Assembly: GCF_001895265.1 (NCBI RefSeq)
Contig: NZ_CP016796.1
Location: 806,001 to 870,000, forward strand
DNA: 64,000 bases
Direction: 5' to 3'
DNA from: Francisella uliginis
Lineage (GTDB): Bacteria; Pseudomonadota; Gammaproteobacteria; Francisellales; Francisellaceae
Made by a program: the position numbers and the translations under genes. The first letter of the stretch is position 1, and the number at the start of each line of letters is the position of its first letter. Shown here in pieces: positions 9,441-18,064 of this stretch. Under the pieces are notes generated by a model. That model worked only from the letters and a program-made list of their open reading frames with translations, searched no databases and was not told the origin of the DNA.

Positions 9441-10319
9441 ATGTCTAAAAAAAAGTTATTACCAGCTACAAAACCCAAAACATTACCTGTAGTATCTGAT
9501 AATAATCTTAATTCTTATCTTAACTTTGTTAATAATTTACCGATTCTAACTTTAGAAGAAGAGCAGGAATTAGCTAAGCGTTATAAATATAAAAAAGATT
9601 TAGATGCAGCTCAGCAGCTAGTTTTATCTCACTTAAGGTTTGTAACAAAGATTGCTAAAAATTTTTCAGGCTATGGCTTGTCAGTAGCAGATATTATTCA
9701 AGAAGGTAATATCGGTCTTATGAAAGCTGTAAGTAAATTTGATCCAGAGCAGGGTGTTAGATTAGTGTCTTTTGCAGTTCATTGGATTAAAGCAGAAATG
9801 CATGACTATGTGCTAAAGAATTGGAAGATTGTAAAAGTAGCTACAACAAAGTCGCAACGAAAACTCTTTTTTAACCTTAGAAGTTCTAAGAATAAAGTTG
9901 GCTGGTTAAGTCAAGAAGATATAAAGCAATTAGCTGAAGAGCTTGATGTAAAAGAAGAGACAGTTATTGAGATGGAGAAAAGAATGTGTCAAGGTGATGC
10001 CAGCCTTGATCTTCCCTATAAAGATGATGAAGGCGAACAAACTGGCCAACAGAGCTTATATCTTGAAGATAAATCATCAAATGTTGAGCATCAAGTAGTA
10101 GAACAAGATTATTATGATAACTTTAAAGCTGTAGTAAAAGATGTTTTAAGTGGGTTTGATACACGTACTAAAGATATTATTATGTCACGCTATCTACTTG
10201 ATAAGAAAGCTACTTTACAAGATTTAGCTGCAAAATATAAAATCTCTGCGGAAAGAGTCCGTCAAATAGAAGAAGAAGCCTTAGCTAAACTGAAGAAAGC
10301 TATCAAAAATAGAAGTTAG
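9441..10319 (+). CDS. rpoH: RNA polymerase sigma-32 factor (heat shock)
   Basis: A 292-residue group 3 sigma-70-family factor. Region 2 contains DIIQEGNIGLMKAVSKFDP. The RpoH box is recognisable as SQRKLFFNLR between regions 2 and 3. Region 4 ends with a helix-turn-helix (ISAERVRQIEEEALAKLKKA). Sigma-32 directs transcription of chaperone and protease genes, many of which lie in this window (clpPX, lon). It is followed at 8 bases by a convergent zinc-ribbon gene. Confidence 0.95.
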   Translation: MSKKKLLPATKPKTLPVVSDNNLNSYLNFVNNLPILTLEEEQELAKRYKYKKDLDAAQQLVLSHLRFVTKIAKNFSGYGLSVADIIQEGNIGLMKAVSKFDPEQGVRLVSFAVHWIKAEMHDYVLKNWKIVKVATTKSQRKLFFNLRSSKNKVGWLSQEDIKQLAEELDVKEETVIEMEKRMCQGDASLDLPYKDDEGEQTGQQSLYLEDKSSNVEHQVVEQDYYDNFKAVVKDVLSGFDTRTKDIIMSRYLLDKKATLQDLAAKYKISAERVRQIEEEALAKLKKAIKNRS

Positions 10320-10326
10320 TTGGTTT

Positions 10327-10569
10327 TTATTTTTGTGTTTTCCAGTACGGAGAAAACTTAATCATCCAAGAAAAAACAGAACTGATTATTTTATTTTTAC
10401 CATCTTTTTGCATTTGAATATAGGCGTACTTCTGGAACTCTTTTAAGGACATATTTTCAGCTAAAAGCTGATTATTTTGAAAACAATTACTACAATAGGT
10501 GTTTGAACCACTATCTATTTTATCTTTTGATAATGGCATGAAACAACACTCACAATTTTTCTTTTGCAT
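10327..10569 (-). CDS. Small zinc-ribbon protein
   Basis: An 80-residue protein with two cysteine pairs: CECC near residues 7-10 and CSNC near residues 26-29. This is the layout of the putative zinc-ribbon family often annotated as Zn_ribbon_2. The C-terminal half (QKYAYIQMQKDGKNKI) is basic and probably helical. It is convergent with rpoH. Zinc binding is likely, but its function, perhaps in transcription or nucleic-acid binding, is unknown. Confidence 0.7.
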   Translation of the reverse strand: MQKKNCECCFMPLSKDKIDSGSNTYCSNCFQNNQLLAENMSLKEFQKYAYIQMQKDGKNKIISSVFSWMIKFSPYWKTQK

Positions 10570-10797
10570 TTGAGTATATTTTTATAACAATTTTATGTTT
10601 AAGTCTGTATTTTTTAATATAAAAAATCAATATCTATTTTTATTTGAAAATATAAATATCTACTTGTAGAATTAGCTCAATTTTTAAATAGAAACATTCT
10701 TCTGAAAAAGTCTAAATAAAGAGCGTATTATAATGAATAAAAACCAATTTGTTTATGATAATATATCCTTTATATATTTATTTCTTATTAAAAAGTG

Positions 10798-12075
10798 ATG
10801 AAGGATTTTATACCTAGAATAGAATCAAAAATAACACAAGATGTTTATTTAGATGGTTCAAAAAGTATCTCGAATAGATCTTTAATTATTGCTGCTATGG
10901 CAAATGGTGAAACTAAGTTTGAAAATTTGCCAAATAGTGCAGATGTTTTGGCATGCGTTGCAGCTTTGAAAGAACTAGGATGTGAGATTGAGCATAATCA
11001 AGATACTAAAACATTAAGTATTTTTGGCTGTAATAGAGAGTTTCAAAATAAAAATGCTAAGATATTTTGTAATGAATCTGGCACATTAACAAGGTTTATA
11101 ATTCCTATGTGTGCGGTACAAAAATCTGGTGATTATTATGTTTATGCTAAGCAAAGAATGATGGAAAGACCTTTAGCAGATCAGTTAAAGCCGTTAGAGA
11201 ATTTAGGAATGAAAGCTGAATATCATGAGAAAACTCACGCTATGCCTATGACTATTAATGCAAACTCTTTAGAAGGAGGTAGTATTGAAGTTGATGGTAA
11301 AAAAAGTTCACAGTTTGCATCAGGTTTACTTATGGCAGCACCATTTATGCAACAAGGTTTAGCTTTAAACTCAATTACAGATCATAAGCAACCATATTTA
11401 GATATGACTACAAAAGTTATGGCAGAATTTGGTATTGATGTCGATATTGAAAATAATATTTATAAAACTAAGAAGTCTAACTATACTTCACCAGGAAGAT
11501 ATGTAGTAGAACCAGATGTATCAACAGCTTCATATTTTTGGGCATTTGCTGCAATTACAGGATCTACAATAAAGGTAATGAATGTAACTAAAAAGTCCAA
11601 GCAAGGAGATATAAAATTTTTAGATGTTCTTGAGATGATTGGCTGTGAAGTTAAGTATTATGATGATGGTGTAGAAGTTACAGGCTCTGAAAAATTAAAA
11701 GGAATAAATGTTAATATGCGTAATTTCTCAGATACGTTTATGACTTTAGCAGCAATCGCCTGTTTTGCAGATTCAGATACGTATATTTCAGGGCTTAGCC
11801 ATACTCGAGGACAAGAGTCTGATAGAGTATCTGCTATGGCAGAAGGACTTACAAAACTTGGCATACATGTTGAAACTACACAAGATAGTATTTTAATATC
11901 ACCATCTAGAAGTAAATTTCAACCAGCAGAGGTTGATAGTTTTAATGACCATAGGATTGCTATGTCATTAGCTCTTTTAGGATTAAAAAATGATGGTGTT
12001 GTTATAAATAATTCAGAAGCGGTTAGTAAGACTTGCCCAGATTACTTTGATAGAATGAAAACTTTAGTAGGTTAA
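10798..12075 (+). CDS. aroA: 3-phosphoshikimate 1-carboxyvinyltransferase (EPSP synthase)
   Basis: Joins shikimate-3-phosphate and phosphoenolpyruvate in aromatic amino-acid synthesis. Two-domain inside-out barrel, about 425 residues. Motifs: DGSKSISNRSLIIAAM near residue 20, NESGTLTRF near 95, RMMERPLADQL near 120, SSQFASGLLMAAP near 175, ESDRVSAMAEGL near 345 and DHRIAMSLAL near 390. The frame begins with GTG at 10795 followed at once by ATG at 10798; I take the ATG. The usual RVKESDR motif reads RGQESDR and the NAGTAMR-like loop is altered, so it belongs to a divergent AroA branch. The next gene starts 7 bases downstream. Confidence 0.9.
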   Translation: MKDFIPRIESKITQDVYLDGSKSISNRSLIIAAMANGETKFENLPNSADVLACVAALKELGCEIEHNQDTKTLSIFGCNREFQNKNAKIFCNESGTLTRFIIPMCAVQKSGDYYVYAKQRMMERPLADQLKPLENLGMKAEYHEKTHAMPMTINANSLEGGSIEVDGKKSSQFASGLLMAAPFMQQGLALNSITDHKQPYLDMTTKVMAEFGIDVDIENNIYKTKKSNYTSPGRYVVEPDVSTASYFWAFAAITGSTIKVMNVTKKSKQGDIKFLDVLEMIGCEVKYYDDGVEVTGSEKLKGINVNMRNFSDTFMTLAAIACFADSDTYISGLSHTRGQESDRVSAMAEGLTKLGIHVETTQDSILISPSRSKFQPAEVDSFNDHRIAMSLALLGLKNDGVVINNSEAVSKTCPDYFDRMKTLVG

Positions 12076-12082
12076 TAATCTT

Positions 12083-12673
12083 ATGGATGTGAAAGAGCGA
12101 ATTATAACAGGATATCTTGCACAAAGATGGTATAAGAAAGCTCTTATTATCACAAATAATGATGTTAGCTATCTTGATAGAATTAATGTCTTAAGAAAAG
12201 TTGTTTGCTCAGGATATTTAAAAACAGAATCTCAAAAGGGCTGTATTTTTGATATTGAAGCATGGCCTTTTGAACATAAGTTTTTTGATTTAATAATTTT
12301 GGATCAAAGTTCTCTACCTTGTTCAAGACAGATGAAATCTTTACTGCAACAATTACATTTTTGTCTAGCAGATGATGGCGAAGTTATAGTGGCATGTTCA
12401 GGAGATATCAGGATCTATAAAGTTTTATCAAAATTTTTAGCTAATGGATTTATTAGTAAAAAAGTCCAACTAATAAACCCAACGCGGAATATTTTTATTG
12501 ATTTATTTAAGCGTATAGTAAGTAAAAACTTTGTTGCGATTTTTAAAAAGGATAATTATTTTATAGTAGATGGCTTAAAAGTATCTGATCTAGTGAGTGA
12601 GTCAGAAAAAAAACGAGTATACAGTGGTAACTGTGTCAAGGAGATATATGGGGATATTCACAAAGAAAAATAA
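12083..12673 (+). CDS. YafS-like, possibly degenerate methyltransferase
   Basis: A 196-residue soluble protein. The middle (IEAWPFEHKFFDLIILDQSSLP, then LLQQLHFCLADDGEVIVACSG) resembles the second half of a Rossmann SAM-methyltransferase. It recalls YafS, which neighbours rnhA in Escherichia coli; synteny here is the same. The N-terminal glycine-rich SAM loop is not recognisable, so activity is doubtful. Its 3' end overlaps the rnhA start by 26 bases in another frame, implying translational coupling. Confidence in the gene is high, in the family moderate. Confidence 0.6.
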   Translation: MDVKERIITGYLAQRWYKKALIITNNDVSYLDRINVLRKVVCSGYLKTESQKGCIFDIEAWPFEHKFFDLIILDQSSLPCSRQMKSLLQQLHFCLADDGEVIVACSGDIRIYKVLSKFLANGFISKKVQLINPTRNIFIDLFKRIVSKNFVAIFKKDNYFIVDGLKVSDLVSESEKKRVYSGNCVKEIYGDIHKEK

Positions 12674-13109
12674 TGTTATAGCTTATACTGATGGAGCTTG
12701 TAAAGGTAATCCTGGAGTAGGAGGTTGGGGAGCTATACTTAGTTATAATGGTGTAGAAAAAGAAATATATGGCGCTGAAAAAGAAACTACTAACAATAGA
12801 ATGGAGCTTTTAGCTGCTATTAAGACATTAGAAACTTTAAAGAGAAAATGCGATATCACTATTTTTACTGATTCTAAGTACTTACAAAATGGTATTAACC
12901 AATGGTTAGCAAATTGGAAAGCTAATGGTTGGAAGACAGCTGCTAAGAAGGAAGTGAAAAATAAAGATTTATGGCAGGAGCTTGATAATCTAAGCCAAGT
13001 CCATAATATTACTTGGAGTTGGGTTAAAGGCCATAGTGGTAACCAAGGTAATGAAAAAGCAGATGAGCTTGCAAATAAAGCTATTTCTGAATTAATGGAG
13101 AAAAAATAA
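12648..13109 (+). CDS. rnhA: Ribonuclease HI
   Basis: Degrades the RNA of RNA-DNA hybrids. The frame is open from 12597, but an AAGGAG ribosome site (12638-12643) fixes the start at the ATG at 12648, giving 153 residues, the normal size. The catalytic acidic residues are visible: Asp in AYTDGACKGNPG, Glu in NNRMELLAAI, Asp in FTDSKYLQNGI and Asp in NEKADELAN. It overlaps the YafS-like gene, and the asparaginase gene starts 2 bases after its stop. Confidence 0.96.
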   Translation: MGIFTKKNNVIAYTDGACKGNPGVGGWGAILSYNGVEKEIYGAEKETTNNRMELLAAIKTLETLKRKCDITIFTDSKYLQNGINQWLANWKANGWKTAAKKEVKNKDLWQELDNLSQVHNITWSWVKGHSGNQGNEKADELANKAISELMEKK

Positions 13110-13111
13110 AA

Positions 13112-14140
13112 ATGGAAAATCTTAGCCATAAGAAGATTCTCGTTTTATACACTGGTGGTACTATTGGTATGATTAGTACAGAGCAAGGGTACGATGTTGA
13201 ACCAGGATATTTGACAAAAACTGTCGAAGGTATTAGAGATTTTTATGAATACAATATGCCTGAATTTAAGATTAAAGAATATACAAATTTAATAGACTCA
13301 TCAAATATAAACCCTAAAAGGTGGGTATCTTTAGCTTTAGACGTAATAAAAAATTATGAAGATTATGATGGTTTTGTAATTCTACATGGTACAGATACTT
13401 TAGCTTATACAGCTTCAGTATTATCTTTTATGCTTGGGGAGATTCAAAAACCTGTAATTGTTACAGGTTCACAGATTCCAATATCAAAAATAAGGTCTGA
13501 TGCTATATCAAATATTTTAAATAGTTTGATATTTGCATGTAGTGACGATATTAAAGAAGTTTGTGTTTATTTTAACCAAAGACTTATGCGTGGTAATCGA
13601 ACTACGAAGATATCGGCTACAGATTTTGAGGCTTTTGACTCTCCGAATTATCCTAGTTTAGCAAAGGTAGGAATTGATATTGAGGTTAAAAAAAGAAGAT
13701 TATGGCAGAGATCTGATAATTATGATATACCAACATTAGAAACTTTTGGGGTTCCTAAAATAGCAATTCTGAGTGTTTTTCCAGGTATGGATAATGATAT
13801 ATTAGAAGCAGTTCTTGAACCTCCGTTACAGGGGCTAATTTTAAAAACTTATGGTTCTGGTAATATGATGGATGATCCTAATATTCATAAGACATTGTCA
13901 AAAGCTGATAAAAGAGGGGTTGTAATAGTCAACTGTACTCAATGTATGTATGGTAGTGTAAAAATGCAAACTTATAAAGCAGCTAGAGGGCTTGTAGATG
14001 CTGGAGTTGTATCAGGTTATGATATGACAGATGAAGCAGCATTAGGTAAGCTTTTTTATTTGCTTAGTCAGCCAGGTATTTCTCAGCAGCAAATTAAAGA
14101 TGCTTTTAATACTTCTTTGCAAGGTGAAGTAACAATCTAG
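13112..14140 (+). CDS. ansA: L-asparaginase, type I (cytoplasmic)
   Basis: A 342-residue amidohydrolase converting asparagine to aspartate and ammonia. The first catalytic threonine lies in LYTGGTIGM (about residues 12-20) and the second motif in VILHGTDTLAYTAS (about 93-106). No signal peptide, so cytoplasmic type I. Residues INCTQC-like near 275 fit the C-terminal domain. It begins 2 bases after rnhA and likely shares its transcript. Functional assignment is by family; glutaminase activity cannot be excluded. Confidence 0.92.
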   Translation: MENLSHKKILVLYTGGTIGMISTEQGYDVEPGYLTKTVEGIRDFYEYNMPEFKIKEYTNLIDSSNINPKRWVSLALDVIKNYEDYDGFVILHGTDTLAYTASVLSFMLGEIQKPVIVTGSQIPISKIRSDAISNILNSLIFACSDDIKEVCVYFNQRLMRGNRTTKISATDFEAFDSPNYPSLAKVGIDIEVKKRRLWQRSDNYDIPTLETFGVPKIAILSVFPGMDNDILEAVLEPPLQGLILKTYGSGNMMDDPNIHKTLSKADKRGVVIVNCTQCMYGSVKMQTYKAARGLVDAGVVSGYDMTDEAALGKLFYLLSQPGISQQQIKDAFNTSLQGEVTI

Positions 14141-14238
14141 TCAGATTAATCAAATAAAAACTTGTTCATTAAAATATTCTAATATAGTATATGAAGTATA
14201 ATATATGAAAAAATATTCAGATAATATAAGGAGAAAAC

Positions 14239-14928
14239 ATGAGTGATATAGCTGAGTTAATAAAAGGTAATAGAGAGTGGGCGCAAGAGATCGAAAAGAC
14301 TAATCCTGGTTTTTTTGAAACATTATCAAAGGGGCAATCTCCAGAGTATCTTTGGATAGGATGTTCAGATAGTCGTGTACCTGCTAACCAAGTTTGTGGC
14401 TTGATCCCTGGTGAAGTGTTTGTTCATCGTAATATTGCAAATGTAGTTTCTCTTACTGACTTAAACTGTCTATCAGTGCTGCAATTTGCTATCGAAGTTC
14501 TTAAAGTTAAGAAGATTATTGTATGCGGACACTATGCTTGTGGCGGTGTTGAAACAGTTGTTAGAGATAAAAGTTATGGTCTAATTGATAACTGGCTAAC
14601 TTCTATTCGTGAAATAAAAGAGCAGAATAAGAAATTTGTTGAAGAAACTTTAGCTTACCTAAAAGATAACGAAGAAGAGTATACAAAGAAAAAGGTTGAT
14701 ATGATGTGTGAGCTTAATGCACTTCATCAAGCTCTTAATTTATGTAAGACTACTGTAGTAAGCGATGCTTGGTCTAAGAAAGGTTTAGACTTTACAGTTC
14801 ATGCTGCTATCTACGGTGTAGGTGATGGTAAACTTTATGAAATTGGTGGTGGTGTAGGCTCTAGAACTGAGATGGACGCTATGTACGCTCAAGCTATCAA
14901 AGATATCAAGTCTAGATATTGTCAGTAA
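14239..14928 (+). CDS. can: Beta-class carbonic anhydrase
   Basis: Interconverts carbon dioxide and bicarbonate. The 229-residue protein shows the zinc ligands and dyad of beta enzymes: Cys42 and Asp44 in CSDSRVPA, His98 and Cys101 in GHYACGG. Length matches bacterial Can. It has its own 98-base upstream gap and a GGAG ribosome site. Its 3' side borders the accessory ABC-3C cassette, so this is the left core boundary of that insertion. Confidence 0.95.
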   Translation: MSDIAELIKGNREWAQEIEKTNPGFFETLSKGQSPEYLWIGCSDSRVPANQVCGLIPGEVFVHRNIANVVSLTDLNCLSVLQFAIEVLKVKKIIVCGHYACGGVETVVRDKSYGLIDNWLTSIREIKEQNKKFVEETLAYLKDNEEEYTKKKVDMMCELNALHQALNLCKTTVVSDAWSKKGLDFTVHAAIYGVGDGKLYEIGGGVGSRTEMDAMYAQAIKDIKSRYCQ

Positions 14929-15097
14929 TTTATTCTCTAATTTTAACTATTTAAAATCTTATCTCATTCTTTTATAGAAAAATCTTATTAATAATCATAT
15001 TATTAATTTATGTCATGTATTTAAATGTTTTAATATTTTTTAATCATATAAATGAATATTCTTAAAACTATTTGCAAGTGTAAGGGGAGATTTATAG

Positions 15098-15862
15098 GTG
15101 AGTAATAATAGAAAAAAATTCTCTAAAAATATAGTTTCGCATTTACTGGCAGAAGTTGATTCAAAGTGTCCTCTATGTAATAAACCATTGATAGAAAAGA
15201 AAGAAAATGGCCAGTTTGTAAAAGTCAGTGCTGATATTGCTCATATATACCCACTTAATCCTACAAAAGAAGATATAGAACTATTACGGAACGAAGAAAA
15301 ATTATTTTCTGATGATCCTAATGATGTAAATAACTTAATTTATTTGTGTAAAAATAACCATAATGATTTTGATAGAGTTAAGACTTTAGAAAAATATAGG
15401 GCATTAGTTTCTTTAAAAAAGAAATTAATCAAAAAACATGAACTGCGAAAAGATTTATATACTTGTAACATTGAAAATGAGTTAAGAGAGATCTTTAAAA
15501 ATATTGAAAGCATTAATGATCTTCAAGGGGTAGAGTTAAATTATGATGTCTCGAAGGTTGAGAGCAAATTAAAGGGTGAAAAGATTATTTTTATTAATGA
15601 TATTAAAAATTATGTAAATCAGTACTTTAATATAGTAAGAAAAATATTGCGAAATTTTGGAGATAGTGGAGATATTATAGCTTCCCAAATTAAAATTCTA
15701 TATCTAAAAGCTAAAAAATATGATGATGAAAAAGAAAAAATCTATCAAATAATATTGGAGCATTTAAAATCATTAAATCCTAATCAAAGTGAAGTAGTTA
15801 TTAGAATTGTTATTGCTTTTTTTATTCAAAATTGTGAGGTTTTTGATGCTGTTTCCAAATAA
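15098..15862 (+). CDS. HNH nuclease effector of an ABC-three-component system
   Basis: A 254-residue protein starting at GTG, with an AAGGGGAG ribosome site at 15082-15089. The N-terminal 95 residues form an HNH nuclease: Cys24-x2-Cys27, AHIYP with His49, an NNLIYLC strand with Cys84, and NHNDFD with His88. The remaining 160 residues are helical and charged, with no family that I recognise; they probably contact the partners. The small middle component overlaps its end by 17 bases. With the ATPase at 16057 this is the layout of ABC-3C conflict systems, in which the nuclease is the predicted toxic effector. The DNA target is unknown. Confidence 0.8.
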   Translation: MSNNRKKFSKNIVSHLLAEVDSKCPLCNKPLIEKKENGQFVKVSADIAHIYPLNPTKEDIELLRNEEKLFSDDPNDVNNLIYLCKNNHNDFDRVKTLEKYRALVSLKKKLIKKHELRKDLYTCNIENELREIFKNIESINDLQGVELNYDVSKVESKLKGEKIIFINDIKNYVNQYFNIVRKILRNFGDSGDIIASQIKILYLKAKKYDDEKEKIYQIILEHLKSLNPNQSEVVIRIVIAFFIQNCEVFDAVSK

Positions 15863-16073
15863 GTTTATTGAGATTGAAAAGTCTATTTTCTCAAAAATGA
15901 TAATTATTTTAGAAAAAAATAATGGAATAGTAGAAGTTTCTGATCTCTATACAAAATTAAAGAAATATTTTGATAATGTTGAGGAATTTATTTTTACATT
16001 AGATTTACTGTATGCTTTAGAGCTAATCGATTTAGGAGATAATGGAGATATAAAATATGTTACTAGAAATTAG
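15846..16073 (+). CDS. ABC-three-component system middle component (MC6-like)
   Basis: A 75-residue protein; I take the ATG at 15846 because the homology-like part begins MLFPNKFIEIEKSIF. The frame is open further upstream to 15807 inside the nuclease gene. The helix-strand pattern, with a GIVEVSDLYTKL segment and FTLDLLYALELIDL, resembles the small winged-helix-like middle components of ABC-3C systems; I match it to MC6 from memory. Such proteins are thought to bridge effector and ATPase. It overlaps both neighbours by 17 bases, so the three genes are translated together. Confidence 0.65.
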   Translation: MLFPNKFIEIEKSIFSKMIIILEKNNGIVEVSDLYTKLKKYFDNVEEFIFTLDLLYALELIDLGDNGDIKYVTRN

Positions 16074-17646
16074 GAGTAATATTTTTAGGAAAAAAGTTAT
16101 TGAATTTCATGAAGGCTTAAATGTTGTATTAGGAGATAACCAAGCGACTAATTCTATTGGGAAAACTAATCTTCTTTTAATAATAGATTTTATTTTTGGA
16201 GGTAATAGCTATATTTCTCATAGTAAAGATGTTATTAAAAATTTAGGAGAGCATGAATTCTATTTCTCATTTTCTTTTGATAAAAAGTACTTTTTTAAAA
16301 GAGGTACTTTAGATTCCAAAAAAATTTCTCAATGTAATGAGTTGTATGAGCATCAAGAAACTATAAGTCTTGATGATTTTTGTAAATTTTTGCAAGAAAA
16401 ATATCATATAGCATATAAAGGCAGTACGTTCAGAGATCTAGTTTCGTGTTTTATAAGAATATGGGGTAAATCTGAAGATAATACGAAAGAGCCACTCAGA
16501 GCTAACGCAAAAGAAACTAATAAAGCCTCTGTAGATAGGGTCATAAAACTTTTTGATAAATATGGAGATATACTTCATTTAAGTGAAGAAGAAAAAAATA
16601 CAAAATCAGAAAAAGACACAATAAAAAATATGTATAATTTTGATTTTGCAAAGAAATTAACGAAAAAAAGTTATGAGAAAAACTTAAAAAACATAGGTCT
16701 TTTAGAGAAGCAAATCAAGGAAATTCAGCAAAGCATTAGTATAGCAAGTGAACATGAAAAGTTGAGTGAAGAAAATTTGTTATTAATATCGGAACTTAAT
16801 AAATTAAAAAATCAAAGATTTCAGCTAGAGAGAAATGTTGAAAGGTTAAATTTTAATTTATCAAATGACTTTAAATTAGGTAGGAAAACTTATGAAAATA
16901 TTGAAAAATATTTTCCTTCAATAAATAAATCTAAATTAGCTAGAGTAGATACATTCCATAAAAAGCTAGCAAAAATATTAAGAAAAAATATAAAAGAAGA
17001 TATTGATGCTTCTTCTCAAGTTTTATTAGATATTGAAAAAAGTATCATAGATATTAATGATAAAATAAAAGATATAGATGATGCTAATAATCCCTTATTT
17101 TTAGTGTTAGCAGAAAAAATAAAAGAAAAAGATTTGCTAGAAAAACAAAATGAAACTTTTAACAAAGATAATAAGTTGAAAGAAGATCTTGAAAATCTTA
17201 AGTTAAAGTTAATTAAAGAAAGGAATAAAGTATGTCCTAAAATTCAGGATGCAATAAATGAGAAAATGCAAAAGATAAGCAGAAGAATTTATGGGAAAGA
17301 TAATAGCCCTAGTTTTGAAATTGATGAAAATAAATATTTTTTTGAAAAAAGTTGGGATACAGGGACAGGAACTGCTTATACTGACTTAATATCATTTGAT
17401 TTAACTATTTTAAGTCTAACTAATTTACCTATTTTAGTTCATGATTTACCTGTTTTTAAACATATAGAGCCTAAAAGAGTTGAAAAAGTTGTAGAAGAAT
17501 ATAATAGCTATAGCAAGCAAATATTTATAGCTCTTGATGAAACATCTAAATATGTTTCTATAAATGATATTTTAGAAACTAAAAAAGTTATTGAGTTAAG
17601 TGAAGAAGAAACATTATTTACAATAGTATGGTCATCAAAAAAATAA
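16057..17646 (+). CDS. ABC/SMC-like ATPase with DUF2326-type C-terminus (ABC-3C ATPase)
   Basis: A 529-residue split ABC ATPase. The N-terminal nucleotide-binding half has an extended Walker A, GDNQATNSIGKTNLL (residues 26-40). A long lysine- and glutamate-rich coiled coil covers about 175-400. The C-terminal half has a signature-like DTGTGTAYTDLISFDL segment, Walker B in LPILVHD (Asp463) and a QIFIALDE strand, typical of DUF2326 proteins. It is related to RecN/SMC-type ATPases and probably senses DNA ends or foreign nucleic acid and switches the HNH effector. It starts 17 bases before the middle-component stop. Confidence 0.8.
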   Translation: MLLEIRSNIFRKKVIEFHEGLNVVLGDNQATNSIGKTNLLLIIDFIFGGNSYISHSKDVIKNLGEHEFYFSFSFDKKYFFKRGTLDSKKISQCNELYEHQETISLDDFCKFLQEKYHIAYKGSTFRDLVSCFIRIWGKSEDNTKEPLRANAKETNKASVDRVIKLFDKYGDILHLSEEEKNTKSEKDTIKNMYNFDFAKKLTKKSYEKNLKNIGLLEKQIKEIQQSISIASEHEKLSEENLLLISELNKLKNQRFQLERNVERLNFNLSNDFKLGRKTYENIEKYFPSINKSKLARVDTFHKKLAKILRKNIKEDIDASSQVLLDIEKSIIDINDKIKDIDDANNPLFLVLAEKIKEKDLLEKQNETFNKDNKLKEDLENLKLKLIKERNKVCPKIQDAINEKMQKISRRIYGKDNSPSFEIDENKYFFEKSWDTGTGTAYTDLISFDLTILSLTNLPILVHDLPVFKHIEPKRVEKVVEEYNSYSKQIFIALDETSKYVSINDILETKKVIELSEEETLFTIVWSSKK

Positions 17647-17708
17647 CTACGTTATTAAGTTTATTAATAGAATATTTATATCATCATGAAAAGTGATTAT
17701 CTTAAATT

Positions 17709-18059
17709 TCACTTAGCCTTCTTAGCAATCTCATGAGAGTCATGAGGAGCTATAAACTGAAGTTCGTCGGCTTCTTTAAAAATACCTATTTCATCTCTTC
17801 TATGGGGCGGATATATTCTTACAAGGTTGATATGTTTCTTGATTTCTCTAGCTTCTATACCAAACTTTTTAACTTTTCTTTCCCATCCTTCTGTATATAG
17901 TCCTCCATAATCACCTAAATCAACACATGTTACATAATTTGGCTGATAGTATTCTTCCATTTCTGGGATACCTAATAAATGATGTATAGCATTATGTCCA
18001 GCAAGTCTACCTTGAGGTCTACCATGTTGGCATGACATTACAGCATGGAGTCTATTATA
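17709..18059 (-). pseudogene. C-terminal remnant of a FAD-dependent pyridine nucleotide-disulfide oxidoreductase
   Basis: The open frame from an ATG at 18038 encodes 109 residues beginning MSCQHGRPQGRLAGHNAIHH, the conserved C-terminal part of NADH dehydrogenase-like flavoproteins. Seven in-frame residues before it (about YNRLHAV) also read like the family, but a stop lies a few codons further up (18072-18074). The FAD- and NAD-binding domains, about 300 residues, are missing. I read it as a decayed gene truncated at its 5' side, perhaps when the neighbouring orphan gene or the ABC-3C cassette arrived. A short stand-alone product is possible but unlikely to be active. Confidence 0.6.
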
Positions 18060-18064
18060 AGTTT

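Noticed and set aside
12597-12647. Upstream in-frame extension of rnhA
   Set aside because: The ribosome site at 12638-12643 and normal RNase HI length support the ATG at 12648.
14987-15007. 9-bp AT-only inverted repeat (ATTAATAAT-CAT-ATTATTAAT) before the HNH gene
   Set aside because: Composition is entirely A/T in the arms in a very AT-rich gap, so chance is a sufficient explanation; no T tract or promoter alignment supports it.
15098-17646. Restriction-modification system
   Set aside because: An HNH nuclease and an ATPase are present, but no methyltransferase or specificity subunit is; the DUF2326-type ATPase points to ABC-3C.
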